Part shown: positions 16,909 to 26,693 of the stretch, piece after piece
Layout: each line of letters starts with the position of its first letter
Position numbering within the stretch: position 1 is the first letter of the stretch
Assembly (NCBI RefSeq): GCF_034111725.1
Contig: NZ_JAWUWR010000027.1
Coordinates: 1-34,401, forward strand
DNA length: 34,401 nucleotides
Source: Thalassolituus sp034111725
GTDB taxonomy: Bacteria > Pseudomonadota > Gammaproteobacteria > Pseudomonadales > Oceanobacteraceae
Direction: 5' to 3'
Notes under the pieces: model-generated
Told to the model about the DNA's origin: nothing
The model's database searches: none
The model's input: the letters and a program-made list of their open reading frames with translations, nothing else
Made by a program: the position numbers and the translations under genes

Positions 16909-19900
16909 ATGACACAATTAGATTTAAGCGCGAACACTGACTCGACAAAGCACATTGACGAGTTATTTCAGAAGGCAGAGCAACTGTCGGCTGACTTTTC
17001 ACTGTTCCCAGAGTACGAAGATAACGCGGTAGATCACAGCGTTAAAGGCCTTATTGCGCCTGAAGATTGCAAGCTAGAACTTGATCGCCTGAAGTCACTT
17101 AACATCGACAATTATATAGAACAAGTTGTAGCACCGAGCGAAGGTTCGCAGCGCATTGGCGCAAAAACCATCGTCCAACATATCGCTCTGCGCATAATTT
17201 CTGAACTAGAAGATGGCCCGCTCTATTGTGCTGAAGCAGAAGTCGACTTTGGCGGTCATGCACGACGCATTGGTTTTATTTGCCAAAACCGCGAATTCAA
17301 CAACGGCACATGGGGCGCGCAGCACCATAACAAGGCCGCACAACAAGCACGCGTGTTTGCTAGCCGCTCAATGCCTATTGTTACTTTCATCGACACCCCA
17401 GGTGCCGATGCCAGCGAACAAGCCAACGCCAATAACCAAGCTCACTCCATTAGCCATTTAATTACTGAGATGGCCAATAACGATGTGCCTACGCTAGGTA
17501 TTATTTGGGGTGCGGGATATTCAGGCGGTGCTATTCCTTTAGCAACCACCAATATCTTGTTATCGGTACGTGATGGTATTTTTAATACGATTCAGCCTCA
17601 AGGTTTGGCCAGTATTGCACGTAAGTACAACCTGTCGTGGCAGGAATGTGCTAAGTACGTGGGAGTGTCGGGTTTTCAATTACGCGAATCAGGCATTATT
17701 GACGGCATTATTGATTACGCGCCAACAGATGCCGACGAAAAACGTATAAATCTTCTGAAGGCGATTACCACTGGTATTGAGTCAATCGAAAACAGTGCTA
17801 AAGATTTCGCCCGCACAAATCCAGATTTGATGCTGCATTACCAACGCAGTGTGGAACGATTCTTAACGCCTTCTGAAAAATTATTAACCCTACAAAAAGG
17901 GTCTAATTTCTTTTTAGCGCAGTCGCCAACCGAACACATCAACATCTTCGGTTTGACCTATCGCTACACTCGCTACCTCACGCTACGTCGTCGTATTCAT
18001 TCAACGACGCTCGAGAATTATGGCCGATTAGCGGAAAAAGAAATCCCTGAAGGACAGCTGCAAAAGCGTTTGCAACGCGAAACTAAGCGTAAATTCCAAA
18101 ACTGGCTGCAAGCACCAGAAAAGATTGTTTACGATGATGACCTACATAAATCGTGGAAAAACTTCTGGGCTAAATACGAAGATCGTGAAGGCAGCCGCAG
18201 CACGATTGCGCGTTTATTCTTGGGTGAGCCGAAGAATAACTATTTAAAAGCCAAGCAAGATTTATGCTTTAACCTCGGTTTATATTTATTTAATCGTTGG
18301 AAATCTGACGCAACTGTCAACTTCCAAGGGTTAATGAATTATCTCGAAGATTATAAACAAAGCCGTTTTTTATTACGCGCCAACGATATTTTAGATGCCG
18401 TTGCCGTTGCTGAATTTCTAGAGCACAACCCGCACCCTCTGGCGACCTACATTCGTGAGCAATTACCACACGAAACTCGTCAAGAGTTGACCGAAGGTTT
18501 AACTAAAGAAAAATCGAAAGGCGCACTACGTCAATCTTTGGCTACTGCGTTAAATACGATTTTAAAAGACGAGTTATTACCTGAAGATATTCGCGCATCG
18601 CTAAAATTATCGACCCGTACAGAAGCCCTGTCTAACAGCGTTGCTAGCATGAAGGTTGAAGCGAACCGTCGTATATTGGAAGAAGCCTTAGCGCCATATA
18701 TTCAGTTCCGCCAAGAAAACATTCAAAATCCGGCGCATCCAGACATTACGATTCTTGATGCGATTTTGCATGACGAACTGCGTTATGAATTTTCACAAGT
18801 ATGTCAAAACATGTTGGTATTTGGCCGCTTGTACGACAACTTTATTCATAATTTAGGCAGCGTTGCCAAAGAAGCGAACGAGAATCGCAGCTTAAGTCGC
18901 GAAGCCGTAAAAGCACTACTTGAGAAATCATTATCCGAAGCAACAGCGGGTGATACCTATACCGCAGCTGAGCGTGAATCGTTTAACCATTGGTTGAGCT
19001 ATTTTATTAAAAGCTCACAGCGTGGTGATTTCCTAAAATCAGTAGAAGAATGGAAAAAGCTGGCATTCCCGCGCTTATCCGACACTCTATTTGTTGTTAT
19101 TACTTTTATTTTCGAGAAGTTGCTGTCGGAATATCACAGCGCCGAGCTTGATGGTAAAAATTACAACGGCCGTATAAACCCGGTATCGATTGGTCGTCGT
19201 AAAGACTTCTGGAACCGCTTGACCATGGCCTACCACGACTTGTTAATTCAAGAAGTGCTAGACGATGCCAAACGTCAGAAAAAGACATCTGCTAGCGCCC
19301 TCATTGAGCGCTTCTTTAGTGATTTCGAAGAGTTAAATGCAAACCTAATGTCGGCAGATCCTGTTGCCTTCCCTGGTTTACTTAATTCCATTGACGATGC
19401 TTTAAAGAAAGGCATTAAGCCATGTGGTGTTATCACTGGTTTAGGCACGATTAAAGTGGGTGGTCGCGAGCAGCGTGTTGGGGCTTTGATCTCGAACTTA
19501 GAATTCCAAGCTGGTGCCTTTGATATGGCCAGTGCCGAGAAATTCTGTAAGTTAATGGTTGAATGCGCGCGTCAGCATTTGCCGCTGGTATGCTTTGTTT
19601 CTTCTGGCGGCATGCAAACCAAAGAAGGCGCTGCTGCGCTATTCTCAATGGCCGTGGTTAACGATCGCTTAACTCGCTTTGTACGCGATAACGACTTACC
19701 CATTGTGATCTTTGGTTTCGGAGACTGCACCGGTGGTGCGCAGGCGAGTTTTGTTACTCACCCTCTAGCGCAAACCTACTACTTCTCTGGTACTAACATG
19801 CCCTTTGCTGGGCAAATCGTTGTACCTTCGTACTTGCCAAGCACTTGCACATTATCGAACTACTTGTCGGTGTCTTCGAAGTCGATGGACGGCCTCGTCG

Positions 19901-21831
19901 CTCACCCATTCCTACCAGAATTGGATGAACGCCTGCGCGCTATCGACCCTGATATGCCAGTGGCTCGCTATACAGTCGACGACGTACTAGCACGCGTACT
20001 TGAAGGTTATGTAACGGCTGAACGCATGGCTCCAGATACTGGCAGCAATGCAAGCAAGCTGAAGAAGTATGGCGAAATCAATAAAGTATTGATCCATGCT
20101 CGCGGCTGTACTGCGGTTAAATTAATTCGCAAGGCGCAAGAAAACGATATTAAAGTGGTTTTAATTCAGTCTGACCCAGATATGGAATCCGTTCCTGTCG
20201 ATATGTTAGGACCTCAAGACCGCGTGGTTTGTATTGGTGGTAATACTCCAGACGAAAGCTATTTAAATGCCAAGTCAGTTTTGCGTATCGCTCACCACGA
20301 AGGCGTCGACGCTCTGCACCCAGGTATTGGTTTCTTATCCGAGAGCAGCCAGTTCGCTGCCCTATGTGGTAACCACGACATTAATTTCGTCGGACCTCCA
20401 GTATCTTCGATGGAAACGATGGGCAACAAGTCGAACGCTATTAACACTGCCATGCGCGTTAATGTTCCTGTTGTTCCTGGTTCTCACGGCATTCTTACTA
20501 GCTCGGCGAATGCCGCTAGTGTTGCTGACGATATTGGCTACCCTGTGCTGCTTAAAGCAGTGCACGGTGGTGGCGGTAAAGGGATTCAAGTGGTGTTATC
20601 CCCGGATAATATTCATTCCCTATTCCATCAAATTTCGACCGAAGCAAAAGCAGCATTCGGTAACGGCGATGTCTATTTAGAAAAATACGTCACTTCATTA
20701 CGCCATATCGAAGTTCAGGTATTGCGTGATAAACACGGTAATACTCGTATTTTAGGTCTGCGTGACTGTTCGGTGCAGCGTAATAACCAGAAGATTTTCG
20801 AAGAATCTGGTTCCACTATGTTGCCGCGCGAACTTGAGCAAAGCGCTTATGATTTCGCCGAAAAACTAGCCGATGCGGTTAAATACGTGGGGGCGGGTAC
20901 CGTTGAATTTATTTTCGATCTCGACTCAATGGCAATCTACTTCATGGAGATGAATACTCGTCTTCAAGTAGAGCACCCTGTTACTGAGCTCGTGTCAGGT
21001 ATTGATATCGTTACGACTCAATTCAAAATTGCCGAAGGCGGCAGTATTGAAGATATGTCACCTAAAGCGAATGGTTATGCGATTGAAGTTCGCGTTAATG
21101 CTGAAAAAGCGGTGCGTAAAGGCGATAACGTCGAATTCGTTCCGACACCAGGTACTATTCGCGAATGTGTTATGCCTGCCTGCGATCATATCGAATTAAT
21201 TTCGATGGCTGCGCCGGGTAAAAAAGTATCACCCTTCTACGACAGCATGGTGGCACAGATTATCTGTTACGGTACCGACCGTGACGACACCATTAAAAAA
21301 TTACGTACGTATTTAGAACAAGTACGTATCACCGGTGTTTGCACCAATATCCCGTTATTAAAGCGTGTGCTTGATGACGAGGTTTTCTGTAAAGGTGTTT
21401 ACGATACAACCTATTTGCCGCAATTCTTAGATCGTATTGATGTGGATGCTTTGATTCTCGACATTCAAGAATCTGCCGATATGAATGCAGATGCTGTCGA
21501 TGCATCACAGCTGAAAATCGAAGGCTCTGATGAATTAAAAGTACTGTCGCCCTCGACCAGTATTTTTTATGGATCATCGTCTCCTAGCGAACCAGCATTC
21601 GTGAAAGAAGGCGATATTATTGGTGTCGATCAAACACTGTGTTTGATGGAAGCCATGAAGATGTTCACACCATTAAGCTTGAAGCAATTCAACCGCACAG
21701 GTGCCGAACTGTATCCTGCTAATCAGAAGTTTAAGGTTACGCGCATCATGAACAGTGATGGCCAGCAAGTGAATCAAGGCGATCTACTATTTGTGGTTAA
21801 GCCAATTGCAAGTGCTGAGAACGCCGCTTAA
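16909..21831 (+). CDS. Single-chain acetyl/acyl-CoA carboxylase: AccA-like, AccD-like, biotin carboxylase and biotinyl domains
   Basis: 1640 aa. Residues about 50-320 match AccA (PIVTFIDTPGAD near 160, then AGYSGGAIPLA). Residues about 330-830 are a mostly helical region I do not recognise. Residues about 835-1040 match AccD (VCFVSSGGMQTKEG near 895, then DCTGGAQASF) but have no zinc ribbon. Residues about 1060-1510 are biotin carboxylase with the ATP-grasp loop HGGGGKG and MNTRLQVEHPVTE. The C-terminus is a biotinyl domain with EAMKM, biotin site Lys1584. One chain therefore holds every part needed to make malonyl-CoA or a homologue. The order alpha-beta-BC-BCCP differs from the separate E. 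coli subunits and from eukaryotic ACC (BC-BCCP-CT). The motif ANRGEIA of AccC reads HARGCTA here. Being next to fabB suggests fatty-acid supply. Substrate and activity are unproven. Confidence 0.93.
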   Translation: MTQLDLSANTDSTKHIDELFQKAEQLSADFSLFPEYEDNAVDHSVKGLIAPEDCKLELDRLKSLNIDNYIEQVVAPSEGSQRIGAKTIVQHIALRIISELEDGPLYCAEAEVDFGGHARRIGFICQNREFNNGTWGAQHHNKAAQQARVFASRSMPIVTFIDTPGADASEQANANNQAHSISHLITEMANNDVPTLGIIWGAGYSGGAIPLATTNILLSVRDGIFNTIQPQGLASIARKYNLSWQECAKYVGVSGFQLRESGIIDGIIDYAPTDADEKRINLLKAITTGIESIENSAKDFARTNPDLMLHYQRSVERFLTPSEKLLTLQKGSNFFLAQSPTEHINIFGLTYRYTRYLTLRRRIHSTTLENYGRLAEKEIPEGQLQKRLQRETKRKFQNWLQAPEKIVYDDDLHKSWKNFWAKYEDREGSRSTIARLFLGEPKNNYLKAKQDLCFNLGLYLFNRWKSDATVNFQGLMNYLEDYKQSRFLLRANDILDAVAVAEFLEHNPHPLATYIREQLPHETRQELTEGLTKEKSKGALRQSLATALNTILKDELLPEDIRASLKLSTRTEALSNSVASMKVEANRRILEEALAPYIQFRQENIQNPAHPDITILDAILHDELRYEFSQVCQNMLVFGRLYDNFIHNLGSVAKEANENRSLSREAVKALLEKSLSEATAGDTYTAAERESFNHWLSYFIKSSQRGDFLKSVEEWKKLAFPRLSDTLFVVITFIFEKLLSEYHSAELDGKNYNGRINPVSIGRRKDFWNRLTMAYHDLLIQEVLDDAKRQKKTSASALIERFFSDFEELNANLMSADPVAFPGLLNSIDDALKKGIKPCGVITGLGTIKVGGREQRVGALISNLEFQAGAFDMASAEKFCKLMVECARQHLPLVCFVSSGGMQTKEGAAALFSMAVVNDRLTRFVRDNDLPIVIFGFGDCTGGAQASFVTHPLAQTYYFSGTNMPFAGQIVVPSYLPSTCTLSNYLSVSSKSMDGLVAHPFLPELDERLRAIDPDMPVARYTVDDVLARVLEGYVTAERMAPDTGSNASKLKKYGEINKVLIHARGCTAVKLIRKAQENDIKVVLIQSDPDMESVPVDMLGPQDRVVCIGGNTPDESYLNAKSVLRIAHHEGVDALHPGIGFLSESSQFAALCGNHDINFVGPPVSSMETMGNKSNAINTAMRVNVPVVPGSHGILTSSANAASVADDIGYPVLLKAVHGGGGKGIQVVLSPDNIHSLFHQISTEAKAAFGNGDVYLEKYVTSLRHIEVQVLRDKHGNTRILGLRDCSVQRNNQKIFEESGSTMLPRELEQSAYDFAEKLADAVKYVGAGTVEFIFDLDSMAIYFMEMNTRLQVEHPVTELVSGIDIVTTQFKIAEGGSIEDMSPKANGYAIEVRVNAEKAVRKGDNVEFVPTPGTIRECVMPACDHIELISMAAPGKKVSPFYDSMVAQIICYGTDRDDTIKKLRTYLEQVRITGVCTNIPLLKRVLDDEVFCKGVYDTTYLPQFLDRIDVDALILDIQESADMNADAVDASQLKIEGSDELKVLSPSTSIFYGSSSPSEPAFVKEGDIIGVDQTLCLMEAMKMFTPLSLKQFNRTGAELYPANQKFKVTRIMNSDGQQVNQGDLLFVVKPIASAENAA

Positions 21832-21861
21832 TTGATTCAAAATGTCCGTTTGATTACGGGC

Positions 21862-21903
21862 AAAAAAAAGAGCGCAAATCAATTTGATGTGCGCTCTTTT
21901 TTT
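21862..21903. terminator. Bidirectional terminator between the carboxylase and DUF748 genes
   Basis: An 8-bp core stem, AGAGCGCA/TGCGCTCT, has a 13-base interior that can fold further (ATC/GAT). It is flanked by a run of A on the left and seven T on the right. It works as a Rho-independent terminator in either direction and separates two convergent genes. Confidence 0.92.
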
Positions 21904-21962
21904 ATGCGTTTAACTTAGTGCGTAGCTCTGACTTAAACTTCTGTCTATTAAACCTCTATCGA

Positions 21963-24692
21963 TTAAACTCCTAGGATTACCAACGGTTTATCGCCCTTCT
22001 GCGGTTCACACAGACTGATACGAGACGACAATACGTTATCTTTATTGTCTTTTACACTGGCTAAATACGCTTTAACAGCGGCCGAACGCTTTTGCGCATA
22101 ATTAACCCAGCCGTCACCCCATTGCTTAGCTTCATCCGTACTAACCACTGGGCAAACCTGAAGCTCCAAATCGGTTTTCTTACTCATCATTCTACCGACG
22201 GTATCCAAATACTCTTTTTGGTTGTCGTTTAATTCTGTGACAAATTGATCATAATTAAGATCATTCAACCGTATTGAAAATAATTGATCACTTGCAAAAG
22301 AGGCCAAGGTAATCAATCCAGCGTATGGCTGTAAAGATTGTTTTAAATAATACACAGTTGCAGTTTTTAACGCCTTAGTAGTGATCTGATTGATCACATC
22401 ATTGATGCCAACATCAGGATCTGTGATATCCCCTGACAAAGGCACTTCTAGGCGAATATTATTATTATCATCACGAAGAACCGACAAGGCAGTATCTAAC
22501 GGCATCGCGATTTGCTTGCTAATACGATTAATCGTGGCGTCATCAGCTGGTTCCAACTTACTATTTTTTAATAAAATATCTGTGTTACCGCCCAGCTGAC
22601 CGTCATGCAATGTAATATCGGCATCAACTTTCAACATACCTTTTTTCACGCGATAACCCATCGCCTGAACCACATATGGATTAAATGCCGGTAAATTCAA
22701 CTGATCGATGGTAAAGGTTAGCTCACCTTCAGGCAGGTCATTCTTCAGGCCCAAGGCACCTTTAAGAACAATACGATTATAAGTATCCAACCCTGTCACT
22801 ATCGTCATTGGAATAGCAGTTTCTAGATTAGCGGTATCGACAGCGCCCGTTTCCAATTCATAAATGCGTAAGTCGGCGGTCAGTACTGGGGTCACACTTT
22901 CATCAGTCCAATGCACTTGGCTTAAGTTATCGTCATCGCCAACTTGTTTTACCCCAGCAATACGCACACTAAATGTCTGAGATGGCGCAACGTCTTCTTC
23001 CGTTAGCGCTTCGGTATCAACTGACTGGCCTGCTGGAGCCGTCGCCGGTGCACTTGCAGGGATGCCGATGATGTTGCCATTGGCAGCACGGGTGACCGTT
23101 GCTACGAGCCCTGCATAGGTATGTAAGCCCGTAGTTAAACTGATCTGATTAACGGCAATATCGGGAATATGGTATTCCTGTAAGCTTAATAACGGAACAG
23201 CGCTGTTAGCCCCATAAATGTTTAGTTCCTTCACATCCACTTGCTCGATATTTTGGTACTCAGTACCGCCGCTAACACCGTTAACCGTTAAACTGGCTAA
23301 GGTCATATTACCGTCGGTTAAATGCTTAGCACTCAGATCGGTTATACCAAATTTTTGTAGGGTAATATTAGGCGTTGTTCTTAATTCGGTAACATTAATA
23401 TTTTCCCAACCAAGTGATGCTAAGGTCACACTTTCAAGACCACCGGCAACATCGGCTGCAGTGAAATTACCCGCATAAATTTTTTCTATACTGGCAACCG
23501 CAGTCGCAAGATCAACATCGACATTGTCGATTGAGAAATCCTCTAGCTGCACATTACCTTGCTCGGGTAAGTCTGCACTAGCACCCGTAAGGGTTATATT
23601 GGTAATCACTACAGCTGGATCGGTTGTAATGTTTTTCGCCGTAATTGAATGCATTCCCAGTGACTTTAATGCCGCTTTAGTAACACCCAAATCAGCAGTA
23701 TTTAAGTTATCGGCTTTAATATTACCAACCGCAGCCGTCGCGTTCGCCAAATCCACTTGAACATCGTCAACGATAAAATCGCCTAGTTCGGCACTACCTT
23801 GCTCGGGCAACTCAGTGACTAAATTATTCAGCACAAGCTGTTTGATACTTAAAACAACACCGGCTTCGGAATAACTCGCGTCGACACCTTCTAGTGATAA
23901 CTTGCTAAGCACCAACGATTTAAGCGCGTCGCCAGTGACGTCTAAATCATTTAGAACACTATTAGCCGTTAATCGCGGGTTGGTGAAAACATCATATAAA
24001 TTACCGTCTAAGGTAAAAGTAAGCGGTTTTTCTAGCGACATTGCCTGCGGCTCTGTCAGATTAAATTCCTTTACGGTTAAATCAATGGTTACGGGAACCG
24101 CAGCATGACTAGCGCTGTTTAATTGACTGAGGGTGATGCTCTGCAAGTACACACCAACACTTAAGCCATCTTGTTTCCAATAAATGGTGTTGTCGGTGAA
24201 TTCCACTGAATCGACCAAAAATATCCACGGGCTGCTAGAATCATCACTGGCGGTTTCGTCAGTGGAAACAGGTGCATCATCGCTTGCCAACGGAATTGGA
24301 AAACCTGCAAGGACTAACTCATCGCTGGTTTGTTTACCGTTAAAACGTAAGCCATGCAGAGAGGCCTGCTGAATATGAATTTCTTTATTAAACAGGCTAG
24401 CCAAACGTACATTGAGGGCTAGCTTATCTAAGCCAACCTCAACCTGCTCGCCGGTGCTTTTCGACGGATACTGAGCATTAACGTCTTTTAGTAAAATATG
24501 ACCATTCCAAGGCGATATCCCCCAGTCACCAATCATTAGCTGATAACCATCGCCAAGCTTAGCGTACTCCTGTTCGATGTAACGTAAACCGAACTTAGGC
24601 ACCGCCCAGAAAATAGCCGTGTATAACACGACGAAGGTTATTAACGTCACGGCGCTTATGATGGTAATACGACGCGATACAAACGAACTCAT
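21963..24692 (-). CDS. DUF748 (AsmA-like) envelope protein
   Basis: 909 aa. One N-terminal membrane helix (about residues 8-30, ISAVTLITFVVLYTAIFW) is followed by a long beta-rich periplasmic body. This matches the DUF748/AsmA-like group, whose better-known members bridge the inner and outer membranes and move phospholipids. The body includes an 80-residue repeat, a Pro/Ala-rich acidic linker (ASAPATAPAGQ) and a C-terminal helical region with a late DLELQVCPVV and SSRISLCEP, where two cysteines could pair. I place the start at ATG 24692, with CGGAGA 7 bases upstream; a TTG at 24716 would add 8 residues. It lies 63 bases behind recD on the same strand and may share its transcript. Confidence 0.85.
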   Translation of the reverse strand: MSSFVSRRITIISAVTLITFVVLYTAIFWAVPKFGLRYIEQEYAKLGDGYQLMIGDWGISPWNGHILLKDVNAQYPSKSTGEQVEVGLDKLALNVRLASLFNKEIHIQQASLHGLRFNGKQTSDELVLAGFPIPLASDDAPVSTDETASDDSSSPWIFLVDSVEFTDNTIYWKQDGLSVGVYLQSITLSQLNSASHAAVPVTIDLTVKEFNLTEPQAMSLEKPLTFTLDGNLYDVFTNPRLTANSVLNDLDVTGDALKSLVLSKLSLEGVDASYSEAGVVLSIKQLVLNNLVTELPEQGSAELGDFIVDDVQVDLANATAAVGNIKADNLNTADLGVTKAALKSLGMHSITAKNITTDPAVVITNITLTGASADLPEQGNVQLEDFSIDNVDVDLATAVASIEKIYAGNFTAADVAGGLESVTLASLGWENINVTELRTTPNITLQKFGITDLSAKHLTDGNMTLASLTVNGVSGGTEYQNIEQVDVKELNIYGANSAVPLLSLQEYHIPDIAVNQISLTTGLHTYAGLVATVTRAANGNIIGIPASAPATAPAGQSVDTEALTEEDVAPSQTFSVRIAGVKQVGDDDNLSQVHWTDESVTPVLTADLRIYELETGAVDTANLETAIPMTIVTGLDTYNRIVLKGALGLKNDLPEGELTFTIDQLNLPAFNPYVVQAMGYRVKKGMLKVDADITLHDGQLGGNTDILLKNSKLEPADDATINRISKQIAMPLDTALSVLRDDNNNIRLEVPLSGDITDPDVGINDVINQITTKALKTATVYYLKQSLQPYAGLITLASFASDQLFSIRLNDLNYDQFVTELNDNQKEYLDTVGRMMSKKTDLELQVCPVVSTDEAKQWGDGWVNYAQKRSAAVKAYLASVKDNKDNVLSSRISLCEPQKGDKPLVILGV
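23334..23813 (-). repeat. Two 80-residue tandem repeats within the DUF748 protein
   Basis: Two units, each starting at a LPEQG motif, repeat with an exact 240-base period. Unit 1 (23813-23574) reads ELPEQGSAELGDFIVDDVQVDL and onward; unit 2 (23573-23334) reads DLPEQGNVQLEDFSIDNVDVDL and onward. Their ends LKSLGMHSITAKNITT and LASLGWENINVTELRT also match. More diverged copies flank them (LKSLVLSKLSLEG before, HLTDGNMTLASLTVNG after). This suggests growth of the beta body by duplication. Confidence 0.8.
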
Positions 24693-24755
24693 TTGAAAAT
24701 CTCCGAAATAAATCAAGAAAACATTAACGCTGGAACTATAAGGATATTGCTCTCT

Positions 24756-26693
24756 CTAATTAGACCACAAGGCCTGCCGTAAACCACTGGCCCGCTCGAC
24801 CCTTGTAGCAACGCCCGACTGCCAACAAGGCAAACTGGTTAAGCACTGAAAAGATACTTTTGCTCGCGTAATGGCGGTATAGATAAGCTCTCGGCTAATC
24901 ACTGTTTGCCACTCTAACGGCAGTATCAAGTACACATGCTCAAATTCCGAACCTTGGCTTTTGTGCACTGTCATGGCAAAGGCGGTTTCATGCGGTGGTA
25001 AACGACTTGGTAGTAAATAACGAATAGCGCCATCACTGGCAATAAAGGCTACGCGATCTTCCCCTTCATAAGGAACTAAAATCCCGATATCGCCGTTAAA
25101 TAATCCCAGATCATAATCATTGCGGGTAATCATCACCGCCCGCCCCGGATACCACGCGCTATTACTGCCGGAAGAACTCGCCGGTAACATACCCGTCTCT
25201 TTAAACAGACGTTCAATTTGGCGATTAGTTTCCTCTACGCCAAATTGCCCTAGGCGCACGGCTACCAATACCTGAAAATCGTTAAAGCATTGCAATATTT
25301 CAGCAGCAGACGCTTGCTCTCTTACCGCACGACAATAATCCTGATAGCCAGCAATCACGCGTTGTTGCCACGGCAGCACGCGTAACTGGCCGTCAACGGC
25401 ACTGTGCCAAGCAATCGTTAAATCGTCATATTGCCCAAAAAGAGTCACCGCCTCGTCGCTATTACCAGCATTCACAGCCGCTGCTAAACGACCAATGCCG
25501 CTATCTTTATTAAAGCGATGGGACACGCGTAAATGCGCTACGGCATTCTGCATCGACGCATATGTTCGATCAGCTACCGCCGTTAAATCAAATCCAGTAA
25601 TACGACTGAGACGCTGCGAAAACTCAACATCCGGCGCATGACTGGTGCCCGCATCACACAAATCGGCCAGCACACTGCCCGCCTCCACCGAGGCCAACTG
25701 ATCTTGATCGCCCAATAGAATCAAACGCGTATCGGCAGCTAATGCTGAAAACAAATGAAACATCATAGGTAAGTCGACCATAGACGCTTCATCGACCACC
25801 ACGCAATCGTAGGGCAGCGAACGCCCGTTATGATATTTAAACCCACGCGGCGACCAACCCAATAAACGATGCAGGGTAAAACTCTCGTCGGGAATTCGCT
25901 CACCGTTGGCAACGCGATCACGAGCATGGCGAATAGATTCTGTCATACGTGCCGCTGCTTTTCCCGTTGGGGCGGCTAAAGCAATACTCAGATTTGGATT
26001 CTGACTTAACAATGCACTTAACAGCCGCGTTACGGTTGTCGTCTTCCCTGTACCTGGACCACCGGTAATCACTGTAAAGCGCTGCAAGCAGGCACTGGTT
26101 GCTGCCACTGCCTGCCAATCAACTACTGGCGTATCACCACCATCGGATGATTGAAATAATGTTCGAATTGCCGTCGCTAATTCATCATCGTTTACTAAGA
26201 GTGCATTATTTAAGCGCTGTTGAATATGATTAAACACTCCACGTTCATAACTAAAATAACGCGATAAATATAAGTTGCCTTGAAACAAAGTTAACGGCGG
26301 CTGTTCTTCTGCGCCGGAGTGATCCTTTTCATCTTTATTCTGATCGGCGATATGAACAACCACATGGCAATCGGCCAGCAATGCGTTGAGATCAACTGGC
26401 TTTGGCCATAGGTTTTGCCATTCGGGCAACGGGCTTCGCGCCAAGGGTAAGCACACTTGCCCTCGTCCCAATACCAGACTGACTCCTGCCGCTGCCATAA
26501 ATAATGTCGTCGCGTCGGTTTGTGTCAACGGCTGAGCACTCTCTTCTCTTCGTTGAAATTCGTAGTCGACAATCTGCTTGGCAAGTTGCACATCAATACT
26601 GCGCAAGCGACCCCGACTTAACATAGCGTCGATTAAAGTCGAAAACTCGGTATTCAGCAGAGTCTTATTTAGCAGGAGTTTTTGTGTTTGCAT
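24756..26693 (-). CDS. recD: Exodeoxyribonuclease V alpha subunit
   Basis: 5'-3' helicase motor of RecBCD. 645 aa, against 608 in E. coli. Walker A is VITGGPGTGKTTT with Lys217, Walker B VVDEASMVD near residue 295, then LLGDQDQLASVEAG and the C-terminal motif FAMTVHKSQGSEF with VYTAITRA-type ending (ELIYTAITRAK). The N-terminal domain that contacts RecB is present. The start ATG overlaps the recB stop by one base (TAATG), so translation is coupled. It is the last rec gene of the operon. Confidence 0.96.
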   Translation of the reverse strand: MQTQKLLLNKTLLNTEFSTLIDAMLSRGRLRSIDVQLAKQIVDYEFQRREESAQPLTQTDATTLFMAAAGVSLVLGRGQVCLPLARSPLPEWQNLWPKPVDLNALLADCHVVVHIADQNKDEKDHSGAEEQPPLTLFQGNLYLSRYFSYERGVFNHIQQRLNNALLVNDDELATAIRTLFQSSDGGDTPVVDWQAVAATSACLQRFTVITGGPGTGKTTTVTRLLSALLSQNPNLSIALAAPTGKAAARMTESIRHARDRVANGERIPDESFTLHRLLGWSPRGFKYHNGRSLPYDCVVVDEASMVDLPMMFHLFSALAADTRLILLGDQDQLASVEAGSVLADLCDAGTSHAPDVEFSQRLSRITGFDLTAVADRTYASMQNAVAHLRVSHRFNKDSGIGRLAAAVNAGNSDEAVTLFGQYDDLTIAWHSAVDGQLRVLPWQQRVIAGYQDYCRAVREQASAAEILQCFNDFQVLVAVRLGQFGVEETNRQIERLFKETGMLPASSSGSNSAWYPGRAVMITRNDYDLGLFNGDIGILVPYEGEDRVAFIASDGAIRYLLPSRLPPHETAFAMTVHKSQGSEFEHVYLILPLEWQTVISRELIYTAITRAKVSFQCLTSLPCWQSGVATRVERASGLRQALWSN

